This document shows positions 37,191-45,706 of a stretch of DNA of 64,000 bases, piece by piece. Source of the DNA: Rhizobium acidisoli. Its GTDB lineage: Bacteria > Pseudomonadota > Alphaproteobacteria > Rhizobiales > Rhizobiaceae. The stretch's first letter is position 1. The number at the start of each line of letters is the position of its first letter. The notes below the pieces were generated by a model. It saw only the letters and a list, made by a program, of their open reading frames with translations, ran no database searches and had not been told where the DNA came from. The stretch lies in NCBI RefSeq assembly GCF_002531755.2, contig NZ_CP034999.1:248001-312000 (forward strand). Reading direction: 5' to 3'. The translations under genes were made by a program, and so were the position numbers.

Positions 37191-37896
37191 CCTGTGCTTG
37201 CCGCCAGCCATGCCGACCTGATCTATTCCTGCCACGGCTCGCTCGAAGCCGGGCAGGCCTTTTATGCCGATGTGAAACGTCGTCTGACGAAATACGGCCG
37301 AAGCCCGGATGCGCTGAAGATCCTGCCCGGCGCCAATTTCGTGATCGGCGACACGCAGGCGGATGCCCAGGAGAATGAGAGCAATCCGTCTTCAGCAGGT
37401 CAGCCCGAGGAATGCGATCGTCTTTCTGGAGCAGGTCTGGAACCGGGATCTTTCGAACTATGATCCGGACGGACCTTTGCCGGATATCGAGCCGGATATT
37501 TCCGAGACGCGGCTGGCACAAGGGCGCGCCAACAATCAGGACGTCGCCAGCAGGCTGGAAACGGCGCGTGTGTGGCGCGAGCTGGCCGAGAGAGACAAGC
37601 TCAGTATTCGCCAGTTGATCATTCGCGTCACCGGCCGGCAGCATTTCGTGGGTACGCCGGACGAGATCGCTACGGAGATCAACCACTATGTGCAGGCGGA
37701 CGCTGCCGACGGATTTGTCTTCGCACCGCACCTGACCCCCGGCGGCTTCGACGAATTCGTCGAACGGGTCGTGCCGATCCTCCAGGAAAGAGGCGTCTAC
37801 CGGACCGACTACGTCGAGGCCACGCTGCGTTCCAACCTCGGGCTGCCGGATCGGCTTGCGCAATATTCGACGCCGAATCTTGCCGCCGCCGTTTAA
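37190..37896 (+). pseudogene. NtaA/SnaA-type flavin monooxygenase, C-terminal half remnant
   Basis: Homology begins abruptly at LAASHADLIYSCHGSLEAGQ and continues FYADVKRRLTKYGRSPDALK. A frameshift near 37370 moves it to AIRLQQVSPRNAIVFLEQVW, RDLSNYDPDGPLPDIEPDIS and GRQHFVGTPDEIATEINHYV, ending RTDYVEATLRSNLGLPDRLA. Family members are about 440-460 residues, so roughly half is missing. These enzymes oxidise nitrilotriacetate, sulfones and similar compounds with FMNH2. From an internal ATG at 37363 a 177-residue fragment could be made but would lack the active-site half. Confidence 0.8.
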
Positions 37897-38246
37897 GCCT
37901 TCGCCCTTGTCTCACGTTCCAGCGGGCGCCAATGAGCAAGCAAGGACGCATGCACCGACGAGGTGATGACTGGGACGATTTCGATCGCCGCTCAAACCGA
38001 CGGCCTTCGTTTCACATTTTGACGACGGCGAAGGACGCAACCCGTCATGTCGGTAAAGAGGCCGCTTTTCCAAAGCTCCCTGACAAGATTCTTGCGGAAC
38101 GGATTTTTTCATCCGCGGGCGCAAACGAACCAGAATGCCTTTAGTCTATAAATTTAATAGACAATATATGCTGACGCGCTGATTGTTCGCCGACATATGA
38201 ATGGACATCGAGCGGAGCTGAAGCATCACCAATTCTGGGATCAGAG
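37897..38246. other. Intergenic gap holding a motif site
   Basis: 350 bp without a supported gene. It holds the best copy of the AT-rich dyad (38144-38165) upstream of the ABC importer operon. Confidence 0.45.
38144..38165 (+). promoter_or_regulatory. Candidate sulfur-regulon dyad, site 2 (best copy)
   Basis: GTCTATAAATTTAATAGAC is an almost perfect inverted repeat (GTCTA/TAGAC around an AAATTTA core) followed by AAT, 80 bp upstream of the solute-binding protein start. Its form suits a LysR-type or other dimeric regulator. Confidence 0.55.
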
Positions 38247-39872
38247 ATGACGGTAAAGCCTTTCAAGACATTCCCGAGACGAAATCCCATCGCTGTTGCG
38301 TTGGCATTTTCCCTTGTCGCATTTACAGGCACGCAGGCGTCTGCGGCCGAGAGCGCAAAGCCGGTGGAAGGCGGCACGCTAACCGTTGGGCTCGCCACCG
38401 ACACGGCGATCATCGATCCTTCGATAACAGGCAGCTCGATTACCGCCGTCATCACCCGAAACCTGGTCGATTCCCTCGTCGGGCAAGCCGAGGACAATAG
38501 TTTCGTGCCGTGGCTGGCCGAACGCTGGGAGATCAACAGCGACAACAGCGTCTATACGTTTCATCTCAAACAGGGCGTGACCTTCAGCGACGGCACGCCG
38601 CTCGATGCCGCCGCGGTCAAGTATAATTTCGACCGGATCCTGGATCCGAAGACGACGTCGAGCTACGCAAAATCGCTGCTCGGCCCGATCGACAAGATCG
38701 AGGCGGTCGATACCGGCACGGTCGTCATCCACTATAAAAAGTCCTTCGCGCCGCTGCTTCAGGGGCTGAGCCTGCCCTATCTTGGGATCCAGTCGCCGAC
38801 CTATTTGCAGAAGGCGACGAGCACGACCAATACGGTTGTCGGCTCCGGTCCTTATATTCTCGAAAGCTTCGTCAAGGGCAGCGGCAGCAAGCTTACGCGC
38901 CGCGCCGATTACAATTGGGGGCCGGGTTATGCCAAGCATGCCGGCCCGGCCCATTTCAATGGGATCGACTTCAAATATCTGCCGGAATCATCGGTTCGCC
39001 TCGGCGCCCTGGCAAGCGGCCAGGTTCAGGCGATCGACGAAGTTCCGCCCGCCAATTACCGCTCCGTGCAGGGCGATGAGAAGCTTCAGGTCGTGACCAG
39101 GGAGAATCCCGGCGTCAACAATTCCTATTTCCTGAACACGTCCAAGGAGCCCTTCCAGGACACCAAGGTCCGTCAGGCGTTCCAGAGCGCCGTGAACGGC
39201 GCGGCGGCGGTGAAGGCGGCCTATCTCGGCACGCTCAAGCCGGCCGATAACATTCTCGGGCCGTCGACGCTCTATTACGATAGCGGCGTGGCGAGCAAAT
39301 GGGGCTTCGATCTCGCCAAGGCGAACGAGCTGCTCGACGAGGCCGGTTGGACGAAGAAGGATGCCGACGGATTTCGCACGAAGGACGGCCGTCGCCTCAC
39401 CGTGCATTATGTCTATGACAGCGCCTCTGTCGGCGCATCGAATGTGACCCTTGCGCAGGCGGTGCAATATCAGGTCCGTCAGGCCGGGTTCGAATTCCAG
39501 CTCGATCCGGTCGACGCCGGTGGTTACACCGCCCGGGCCAACAGCAATGATTATGATCTGGTTTCCTTCTTCTATGTCCGGGCGGAACCGGACATACTGC
39601 GCACCGTGTTCCATTCGGCCTATGTGCCGCCGAACGGATCCGACTACGTTCGCGTCACCAGCCTCGATGAGAAACTGAGCAAGGCCATCGGCGCGAGCGA
39701 TGCGGAACGGAAGCAGCTCTATGGCGAGATCCAGTCTGAGATCGTCGGGCAGGCCTATGCAGTGCCGCTCTTTGTGGCAGCATACCAGCTCGGGGCGTCG
39801 AAGAAGCTACACGGCATCAGCTGGGCAACAAACGCAAAGCCGCTTTTCTATGATGCCTGGCTCGAGCCGTAA
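38247..39872 (+). CDS. ABC transporter solute-binding protein, family 5 (Dpp/Opp-type)
   Basis: 541 residues with a Sec signal peptide (basic start, then NPIAVALAFSLVAFTGTQAS, cleavage near ASA-AE). Family 5 marks are VEGGTLTVGLATDTAIIDPS, WLAERWEINSDNSVYTFHLK and GVTFSDGTPLDAAAVKYNFD. It would capture a peptide-like or organosulfur ligand in the periplasm and pass it to the permeases at 39853-41675. The gene heads a complete four-gene importer operon. Ligand unknown; the surrounding monooxygenase, rhodanese and cysE genes point to sulfur compounds. Confidence 0.9.
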   Translation: MTVKPFKTFPRRNPIAVALAFSLVAFTGTQASAAESAKPVEGGTLTVGLATDTAIIDPSITGSSITAVITRNLVDSLVGQAEDNSFVPWLAERWEINSDNSVYTFHLKQGVTFSDGTPLDAAAVKYNFDRILDPKTTSSYAKSLLGPIDKIEAVDTGTVVIHYKKSFAPLLQGLSLPYLGIQSPTYLQKATSTTNTVVGSGPYILESFVKGSGSKLTRRADYNWGPGYAKHAGPAHFNGIDFKYLPESSVRLGALASGQVQAIDEVPPANYRSVQGDEKLQVVTRENPGVNNSYFLNTSKEPFQDTKVRQAFQSAVNGAAAVKAAYLGTLKPADNILGPSTLYYDSGVASKWGFDLAKANELLDEAGWTKKDADGFRTKDGRRLTVHYVYDSASVGASNVTLAQAVQYQVRQAGFEFQLDPVDAGGYTARANSNDYDLVSFFYVRAEPDILRTVFHSAYVPPNGSDYVRVTSLDEKLSKAIGASDAERKQLYGEIQSEIVGQAYAVPLFVAAYQLGASKKLHGISWATNAKPLFYDAWLEP

Positions 39873-40803
39873 TGTGATCCGCGCCGTGCTGAAGCGGCTC
39901 GGTGTCGTCGTCGCGGTGCTCTGGGGCGCCGCAACGATTGCCTTTGCCGCCGTACAGCTCATTCCCGGCGATCCCGTATCGGTGCTGTCAGGCGGCGAGA
40001 ACGTCGTCGATGCGACTGAGCGCGCCGTGCTGACGCAACAATATGGATTGGATCAGCCGCTCTACGTGCAATACGCACGTTATGTGCTCAGCGCCCTGAC
40101 CGGCGACTTCGGTGAAAGCTACCAATATCGCCAGCCGGTTACGGAGCTCGTCTACGAGGCGGCCGGACCGACATTGCAGCTCGCCGGCAGTGCGATTTTC
40201 ATCGCCTTGATCCTGGCGTTGAGCATTGCTTTGGCCACCGCCGGCCGGCGCAGGGGGATCGCCGTTGCCGTCTCGGGGATCGAGCTGGTCCTCCTCAGTA
40301 CGCCCGTCTACTGGATCGGCATCGTGCTGCTGTCGGTCTTCAGTTTCCGGCTGCAATGGTTTCCGGTGACGGGCAATGCCGGCTTTTCCGCACTGGTCCT
40401 GCCGGCCATCGCGCTCAGCCTGCCGCTGGCGGCACTGCTGACCCAGGTGCTGCGGGATGGTCTGGAGGAAGCCCTGCTCCAGCCCTTTTCGCTGACGGTC
40501 CGCACCCGTGGCGTCGGTGAGACGGCTCTCCGGCTGCGGCACGGCCTGCGCCATGCAGCGCTTGCCGCCTCGACTTTGACGGGAACACTGTTTGCAAGCA
40601 CCCTCGGCGGTTCGATCCTCACCGAAACCGTCTTCGGCCGCTCCGGTATCGGGCAGATTACCCTTCAGGCCATCAAGACCCGCGACATGCCGCTCGTCCT
40701 CGGGCTGGTGATGCTGTCCGCCTTCGTCTTCGTCATGATCAACCTTCTGGTTGATGCCCTCTATCTGCTGATCGATCCGCGCCTGCGAAGGAGTGCAGCA
40801 TGA
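39853..40803 (+). CDS. Dpp/Opp-type ABC permease (DppB-like)
   Basis: From the ATG at 39853, overlapping the binding-protein stop by 20 bp (GTG 39874 is an alternative), the protein is 316 residues. It shows LGVVVAVLWGAATIAFAAVQ then LIPGDPVSVLSG, the typical DppB start, several membrane helices, and the EAA-type coupling loop before GSILTETVFGRSGIGQIT. It forms the inner-membrane channel with the next gene. Confidence 0.88.
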   Translation: MPGSSRNVIRAVLKRLGVVVAVLWGAATIAFAAVQLIPGDPVSVLSGGENVVDATERAVLTQQYGLDQPLYVQYARYVLSALTGDFGESYQYRQPVTELVYEAAGPTLQLAGSAIFIALILALSIALATAGRRRGIAVAVSGIELVLLSTPVYWIGIVLLSVFSFRLQWFPVTGNAGFSALVLPAIALSLPLAALLTQVLRDGLEEALLQPFSLTVRTRGVGETALRLRHGLRHAALAASTLTGTLFASTLGGSILTETVFGRSGIGQITLQAIKTRDMPLVLGLVMLSAFVFVMINLLVDALYLLIDPRLRRSAA

Positions 40804-41675
40804 GCAGTACGGAATTGTTCGATACGGTGCTGCGCGGCCGCACGGCTGCGGGTTCCCGTCGCAGGCATCCGTGGCTCGCGCCGGGGCTGCTGCTGCCGCT
40901 TGCCGCGGTCGTCGTCCTCGCCTTCGCCGTCTGGGTGCCGCAATGGTTTACAGCATTCGATCCGGACGCGATCGATACCAATGCCATCTTGGAAGCGCCA
41001 AGCGGCAGTCACTGGTTTGGAACCGATGAACTGGGACGCGATCTCTTTTCCCGCATCGTCTACGGAACATCGCAGTCGCTGACGATCGGCATCGGCGCCA
41101 CGCTGATCGCCTGTTTCGGCGGCGTCATTCTGGGGACGGCGGCGGCCCTGTCGCCGAAGCCGATAAGCCGGCTTCTGGTGCGCGTCATCGACATTCTTCT
41201 GGCCTTTCCGGAAATACTGCTGGCGCTGCTGGTGATTGCCGTGCTCGGGCGCGGCCCCCTCAACACCCTGCTGGCCGTCGGCCTCTCCTCCATCGCCGGT
41301 TACGCCCGCCTGATCCGCTCGCAAGTCTTGCAGGTCAAACTCTCCGGCTATGTCGAGCATGCCGTGGCGCTTGGTGAACATCCCTGGACGATCACTATCC
41401 AGCATATCGTGCCGAACGCCGTTCGGCCGCTGGTCATCCTCGCGACGATCGGCGTCGGCGCCTCGGTGCTCACCGCCTCGGCCTTGAGTTTTCTCGGCCT
41501 CGGCGTCGTACCGCCCGCCGCCGAATGGGGAGCGCTCCTGGCGAACGGCCGCAATTTAATCGACATTGCTCCCTGGACAAGTCTGCTGCCGGCCACCGTG
41601 GTCGCGGTTTCGGTGATTTCGATCACTCTTGTCGCCAGGCGATTGCAGACGCTTCTGGCCCGGGGGGACGCGTGA
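40800..41675 (+). CDS. Dpp/Opp-type ABC permease (DppC-like)
   Basis: 291 residues. A cytoplasmic start, then LLPLAAVVVLAFAVWVPQWF, the DppC hallmark HWFGTDELGRDLFSRIVYGT, and the EAA loop around EHPWTITIQHIVPNAVRPLV. Its start overlaps the DppB-like gene by 4 bp and its stop overlaps the ATPase start. Confidence 0.9.
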   Translation: MSSTELFDTVLRGRTAAGSRRRHPWLAPGLLLPLAAVVVLAFAVWVPQWFTAFDPDAIDTNAILEAPSGSHWFGTDELGRDLFSRIVYGTSQSLTIGIGATLIACFGGVILGTAAALSPKPISRLLVRVIDILLAFPEILLALLVIAVLGRGPLNTLLAVGLSSIAGYARLIRSQVLQVKLSGYVEHAVALGEHPWTITIQHIVPNAVRPLVILATIGVGASVLTASALSFLGLGVVPPAAEWGALLANGRNLIDIAPWTSLLPATVVAVSVISITLVARRLQTLLARGDA

Positions 41676-43393
41676 TGAACATACGACCCGGTCCGCGTCC
41701 GCCTGTCCTCGCCTCGCCCAGCCCAGTGCTCCTCGAGATCGACGGGCTGCATGTCGCTTTCGACACGCCACAGGGCGTTATCGAGGCCGTTTCGGATCTT
41801 TCCCTGCAGATCGCGCCGGGCGAGATTTTCGCTCTTGTCGGCGAGTCCGGATCAGGCAAGTCGGTGACGGCGCGCACGCTGGTTGGCCTTGCCGGTCCAC
41901 ATGCGCATGTCCAGGCCCGCAAGATGGTGCTGGCGGCACATGACGGCCGGCCGCTGGATCTGCTGCGGCAGTCGCAGAGGACTTGGCGGGAGATCCGTGG
42001 GCGGGAGATCGGTTTCGTGCTGCAAGATGCCCTGGTTTCCCTCGACCCGTTGCGCCTGGTCGGGCGCGAGGTCGCCGAGCCGTTGCTCGCGCATCGGCTC
42101 GCGGCACGATCGCAGGTGGCAGCGCGCGTCGGCGAATTGCTGACCCGCGTCGGTATCGCCGATCCGGAGATCCGCGCCGCCCAGTATCCACATGAGCTTT
42201 CCGGAGGGCTGAGGCAACGGGCCCTCATTGCATCAGCGCTTGCGGCGGAGCCGCGTTTGCTGATCGCCGACGAGCCGACCACGGCGCTGGACGCGACCGT
42301 ACAGCAACAGGTGCTATCGGTCTTCAAGGGTCTTGCCAACGCCGGCTTCGGCGTTCTTCTCATCACCCATGATCTCGCCGTTGCGGCGCAATTGGCCGAT
42401 CGTGTGGCGGTCATGCAAAATGGCCGTCTCGTTGAATCAGGCCCGGCGCAAGACGTCCTCTCCGCCCCACAGCACGCCTATACTCGCCGTCTTCTCGCCG
42501 CAGTCCCGACCGGCGCCACGCGCGGCCGGCGCTTGAGCGCACCAGACGCTGCGCCAGCCTATAACCGCGCGCCGGTGGATGGAGAGCCGCTCCTGGAGAT
42601 CCGAAACGTCTCCGTCAGCTTCCGGCGTCCCGATGGTAGCCTGCTGGAAGCGGTGAGCGACGTATCGCTGCAGATCGGCCGTGGAGAAACGCTGGGCATT
42701 GTCGGTGAATCCGGCTCCGGCAAGACGACGCTCGGCAAGATTGCGCTAGCGCTGCGGAGGCCGGATAGCGGTGACGTGCTCTTCGACGGGCGCCCCTGGA
42801 GTGCGCTGACAGAAGCCGCCCGCCGACCGGTGCGAGCCGGCCTCCAGACGATCAGCCAGGATCCGTTGAGCTCATTCGATCCGCGTTTTACGGTCGAGCG
42901 CATCATAGAGCAGCCGTTACGGCTGCGCGGCGACTTTGATAAAGCCGCCCGCCGGCGGAAGGTGGTAGAGCTCAGCGAGATGGTAGGCCTCGGCCCGGAG
43001 TTGCTCGTCCGCCGTCCTTCAGCACTTTCCGGTGGGCAGCGCCAACGCGTCTCGATTGCGCAGGCCCTGGCAGCAGAACCGAAGCTTTTGATCTGCGACG
43101 AGCCGGTTTCTGCGCTGGATGTGACGACGCAGGCACAGGTTTTGGATCTGCTGGCGGATCTTCAGCAGCGGCTGGCGCTTTCGATGGTGTTCATCTCGCA
43201 TGATCTGGGTGTCGTCCAGCATATGAGCCACCGGATCGCCGTCATGAAGGCTGGGGAGATCGTCGAAAGCGGATCGGTGGAGCAGGTGTTCGACCATCCT
43301 CGGCATTCCTACACGCGATCGCTCATCGCGTCGGTCCCGAATTTGGCGGCCGATCAGACGCAATTCTGGTCGAGTTCCCGAGCCGCTCCTTAA
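41675..43393 (+). CDS. ABC transporter ATPase with two fused nucleotide-binding domains
   Basis: 572 residues from the ATG at 41675 (TGATG overlap). First domain: Walker [15 protein letters not shown], signature LSGGLRQRALIASALA, Walker B LLIADEPTTALDA. Second domain: [49 protein letters not shown]. It is a DppD-DppF fusion, as in GsiA/YejF-type importers. Both halves look intact. It energises the importer encoded just upstream. Confidence 0.92.
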   Translation: MNIRPGPRPPVLASPSPVLLEIDGLHVAFDTPQGVIEAVSDLSLQIAPGEIFALVGESGSGKSVTARTLVGLAGPHAHVQARKMVLAAHDGRPLDLLRQSQRTWREIRGREIGFVLQDALVSLDPLRLVGREVAEPLLAHRLAARSQVAARVGELLTRVGIADPEIRAAQYPHELSGGLRQRALIASALAAEPRLLIADEPTTALDATVQQQVLSVFKGLANAGFGVLLITHDLAVAAQLADRVAVMQNGRLVESGPAQDVLSAPQHAYTRRLLAAVPTGATRGRRLSAPDAAPAYNRAPVDGEPLLEIRNVSVSFRRPDGSLLEAVSDVSLQIGRGETLGIVGESGSGKTTLGKIALALRRPDSGDVLFDGRPWSALTEAARRPVRAGLQTISQDPLSSFDPRFTVERIIEQPLRLRGDFDKAARRRKVVELSEMVGLGPELLVRRPSALSGGQRQRVSIAQALAAEPKLLICDEPVSALDVTTQAQVLDLLADLQQRLALSMVFISHDLGVVQHMSHRIAVMKAGEIVESGSVEQVFDHPRHSYTRSLIASVPNLAADQTQFWSSSRAAP

Positions 43394-43416
43394 ACCAAAG
43401 GCTACTGCATAATTCT

Positions 43417-43536
43417 TCAGTTCGCAGATAGCGTCGGCCCGATATCGTGGTGGACGACGATATTCCTGCCAAAGGGATTGAGAGCGACGAGGCCGAACAT
43501 GGCCGCGAGCAGGATCATGGTTATGATCGAAGACAT
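43417..43536 (-). CDS. Possible small membrane protein, 39 aa
   Basis: From an ATG at 43536 the frame reads MSSIITMILLAAMFGLVALN then PFGRNIVVHHDIGPTLSAN. A single hydrophobic helix is followed by a polar tail. It lies 75 bp downstream of the oxygenase gene on the same strand. No strong ribosome site, so tentative. Confidence 0.4.
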   Translation of the reverse strand: MSSIITMILLAAMFGLVALNPFGRNIVVHHDIGPTLSAN

Positions 43537-43611
43537 ATTCAGCTTCAAGGGCGGCCCCCGCGCCAGATGTGTTAATGCCAGCGTCCTTTGGTGAGCGCCG
43601 GTGGTCGACGT

Positions 43612-44637
43612 CTATGTTGCCTGCGCGTCCAAAAGGTCCGCGTGATGTTCCTGCGCCACATCGGGATGCGAACGCAGGCGCGACTTCAGTACGTTGCGCC
43701 CCACCTCGCGGAACAAGGGATTGAGAGGATCCTGTGTCACGCCCCGCACCTCGGCAAGAAGCGCCGGCGGCAAATCGAGAACAGGAATGGTGGCGGCCAG
43801 GTTGGCGCCGAGGAAGAACGGGATTGATAGCCTGTCGCCGCCGGCCGGCGGGGTGACGACGCGGTGGATATTGGCTTTGAGGTAGCCGTTGGAGGCGAGT
43901 TCCAGCAACTCTCCGACGTTGACGACGAAGGTGCCTGGGATTGGCGGCGCGTCGATCCAGCCGCCTTCGCCGTCATCCACCTGCAGGCCGCCAATCACAT
44001 CCTGCAACAGGATGGTGACGAAGCCGCCATCCTTATGTGCGCCGACGCCCTGGTCGCTCTCAGTCTGATCGCGACCGGGATAACGCACGATCTTCAGAAG
44101 CTGGTTCGGACCATTGGCGTAGATCGGCGCAAAGATATCCGGGCTCTGGCCGAGCGCCTCGGAAAATGCCTGGATAACCTTCAGGCCGACGGCCGTCACC
44201 TCTTCGATCCATTCGAGCACGGCCGCACGCATTTGCGGGAGCGCTGAGGGAAATTGGTTTGGGCCGAACAGCCGCTTCCATGGAGGATCGCCCGGGCCAA
44301 TCTCCAGCCTCTGGCGCTCGGGACCAAAATCGACCTGCTCGCGCCAATCCTGCTTGCCGCGCGTATATTCGAAGCCGGCCCTGTTATAGCCGCGGAAATG
44401 CGGCGACTTTCGCATCTCGATTTCGAGCTTCTGTTCTTCCGGCAGCGAGAAGAAGCGGCGTGCGAGTCCGGTCAGATCGTCGATCCGTCGCTGCGGAATA
44501 CCATGTCCGGTGAGATAGAAAAATCCGAGCGTCCGGCTGACGTCACGAAGCTCCGCCAGCGCTTGTTCTCGTTCCGGATGAGCGGATTCAAAACGCCCGA
44601 GGTCGAGTATCGGAAGCGTCCTCGCTGCAGCGGTCAC
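43612..44637 (-). CDS. 2-oxoglutarate/Fe(II)-dependent oxygenase, IPNS-like
   Basis: I chose the GTG at 44637 (341 aa), with AGGAAGGA 7 nt upstream; the frame is open to 44712. The N-terminal DIOX_N part (LPILDLGRF, LGFFYLTGHGIP) and the double-stranded beta-helix are clear. Iron ligands are H-x-D in GAHKDGGF and the distal His in NIHRVVTPPAGGDRLSIPFF, whose Arg binds the 2-oxoglutarate carboxylate. The family hydroxylates or desaturates small molecules. Among sulfur importers an oxidative C-S cleavage role is possible, but TauD-type similarity is not evident. The upstream gap has a motif site at 44780. Confidence 0.85.
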   Translation of the reverse strand: MTAAARTLPILDLGRFESAHPEREQALAELRDVSRTLGFFYLTGHGIPQRRIDDLTGLARRFFSLPEEQKLEIEMRKSPHFRGYNRAGFEYTRGKQDWREQVDFGPERQRLEIGPGDPPWKRLFGPNQFPSALPQMRAAVLEWIEEVTAVGLKVIQAFSEALGQSPDIFAPIYANGPNQLLKIVRYPGRDQTESDQGVGAHKDGGFVTILLQDVIGGLQVDDGEGGWIDAPPIPGTFVVNVGELLELASNGYLKANIHRVVTPPAGGDRLSIPFFLGANLAATIPVLDLPPALLAEVRGVTQDPLNPLFREVGRNVLKSRLRSHPDVAQEHHADLLDAQAT

Positions 44638-44779
44638 GGCATTATCCTTCCTGCTGGAAATGGCGTCGAGCCTGTGCCGGAAACTGCACGTTCGACTGTT
44701 ACAATGTCCCAAGCTGCAGGACGATATTCAAAGAGAGCTGATGCGATAAATTAGCGATCCGGGAAAACGCATTTTATTT

Positions 44780-44802
44780 TTCCAGCAAATTTGTAGATTA
44801 TT
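44780..44802 (+). promoter_or_regulatory. Candidate sulfur-regulon motif, site 3
   Basis: TCCAGCAAATTTGTAGATTA matches the right half (AATTTGTAGA) of the shared motif and lies 140 bp upstream of the oxygenase start, in a 390-bp gap. Symmetry is weak here. Confidence 0.35.
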
Positions 44803-44982
44803 CGCCTGTCGCCGGTCACGCCGCAATCTTTCCGCACCGAGGGATGGCGGCACGTCGGCGGCGTGAGGCTGGCCCGCCGCCGGCGACCGCTGCTGGTCGG
44901 AGCCCACAGCTTTCGCCATCTGGCTGTCTGGAGAAGGATAGTTTTCCGCGATGTGTCCCGATCATAAATTGCCATTTCTTTA

Positions 44983-45005
44983 ATCCAGTAATTTTGTAGA
45001 CAATA
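44983..45005 (+). promoter_or_regulatory. Candidate sulfur-regulon motif, site 4
   Basis: TCCAGTAATTTTGTAGACAA lies 25-45 bp upstream of a small ORF start at 45029. It shares AATTT-N-GTAGA with site 3 and TAGACAAT with site 2. Confidence 0.45.
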
Positions 45006-45028
45006 CTATTTCAACGAAAGGAAGACCG

Positions 45029-45166
45029 ATGCTCGTTCTCAAACTCGTTGGAATAGCAGGTCGTTTCAATCGCCTGTCCAAGACATTGCCGCCGACGGAC
45101 GAAGAAAGATCAGCCAGGGAATACGAGCTTTCCTTTTGGAGAGCTGCGACCGGCTTTTGGTATTGA
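45029..45166 (+). CDS. Possible small protein, 45 aa
   Basis: The ATG at 45029 follows AAAGGAAGACCG. It reads MLVLKLVGIAGRFNRLSKTL then PPTDEERSAREYELSFWRAA and ends GFWY. It has an amphipathic basic start and an acidic helical second half, unlike chance translation. It sits directly behind motif site 4 and heads a run of three small genes. Confidence 0.5.
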   Translation: MLVLKLVGIAGRFNRLSKTLPPTDEERSAREYELSFWRAATGFWY

Positions 45167-45177
45167 GGCAGCGATCC

Positions 45178-45321
45178 ATGGCCCTCGTCTATGACCATGA
45201 GCGCTGCCTTTCCCGCCACCGGGAGATCGCTTGGCTTTCATCGGTATGTTCCGGCCTTCATATCCTGGCGGCCATAGGTTCATTTGCCTTCGTCTTCGCC
45301 CTGGTGATCGGATTGATATGA
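45178..45321 (+). CDS. Possible small membrane protein, 47 aa
   Basis: The ATG at 45178 follows GAGGCAGCGATCC, 11 bp after the preceding stop. It reads MALVYDHERCLSRHREIAWL followed by one hydrophobic helix (LHILAAIGSFAFVFALVIGL). A single-pass small membrane protein is likely if it is expressed. Confidence 0.5.
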   Translation: MALVYDHERCLSRHREIAWLSSVCSGLHILAAIGSFAFVFALVIGLI

Positions 45322-45396
45322 TTGAGACCTGCACGGGACGGCGAGATAGGGGCCGATACCGCGTGAAGGCGGCGCTTCCTCCATACGGTGGGCGAC

Positions 45397-45705
45397 ATGG
45401 CCGATAGCGATATCGAAGACGCGCTGGTTGCTGATGCTCCTCGCGAAGCGACGCCACGGGACCGCCGCCGCGAGATGGTCGACAAGATCGTTCTGACGCT
45501 GGGCGAATTTATCAACGATCTCGACACACGGGATGAGCGCTGGCGGGCCTCGGTAGGCCAGTTGGTCGCCATACTGCAGACCATGTCGGATAGCATTGCG
45601 TCGGCCGACGACAAGACCTTCACCGCCATCATGAGGGAGGCTGCGCTGTTGATGCGAACCCTGAAGGAACGGCAAGCCTATTTTAGCAAGTTTACTATCC
45701 ACTGA
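45397..45705 (+). CDS. Small helical protein, 102 aa
   Basis: From the ATG at 45397 (45388 possible) it reads MADSDIEDALVADAPREATP, then DRRREMVDKIVLTLGEFIND and AILQTMSDSIASADDKTFTA. The whole protein is predicted helical, charged and soluble. Its stop is 1 bp before the next ATG, so it is coupled to the ChaC-SBP chimera. No family recognised. Confidence 0.55.
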   Translation: MADSDIEDALVADAPREATPRDRRREMVDKIVLTLGEFINDLDTRDERWRASVGQLVAILQTMSDSIASADDKTFTAIMREAALLMRTLKERQAYFSKFTIH

Positions 45706-45706
45706 C

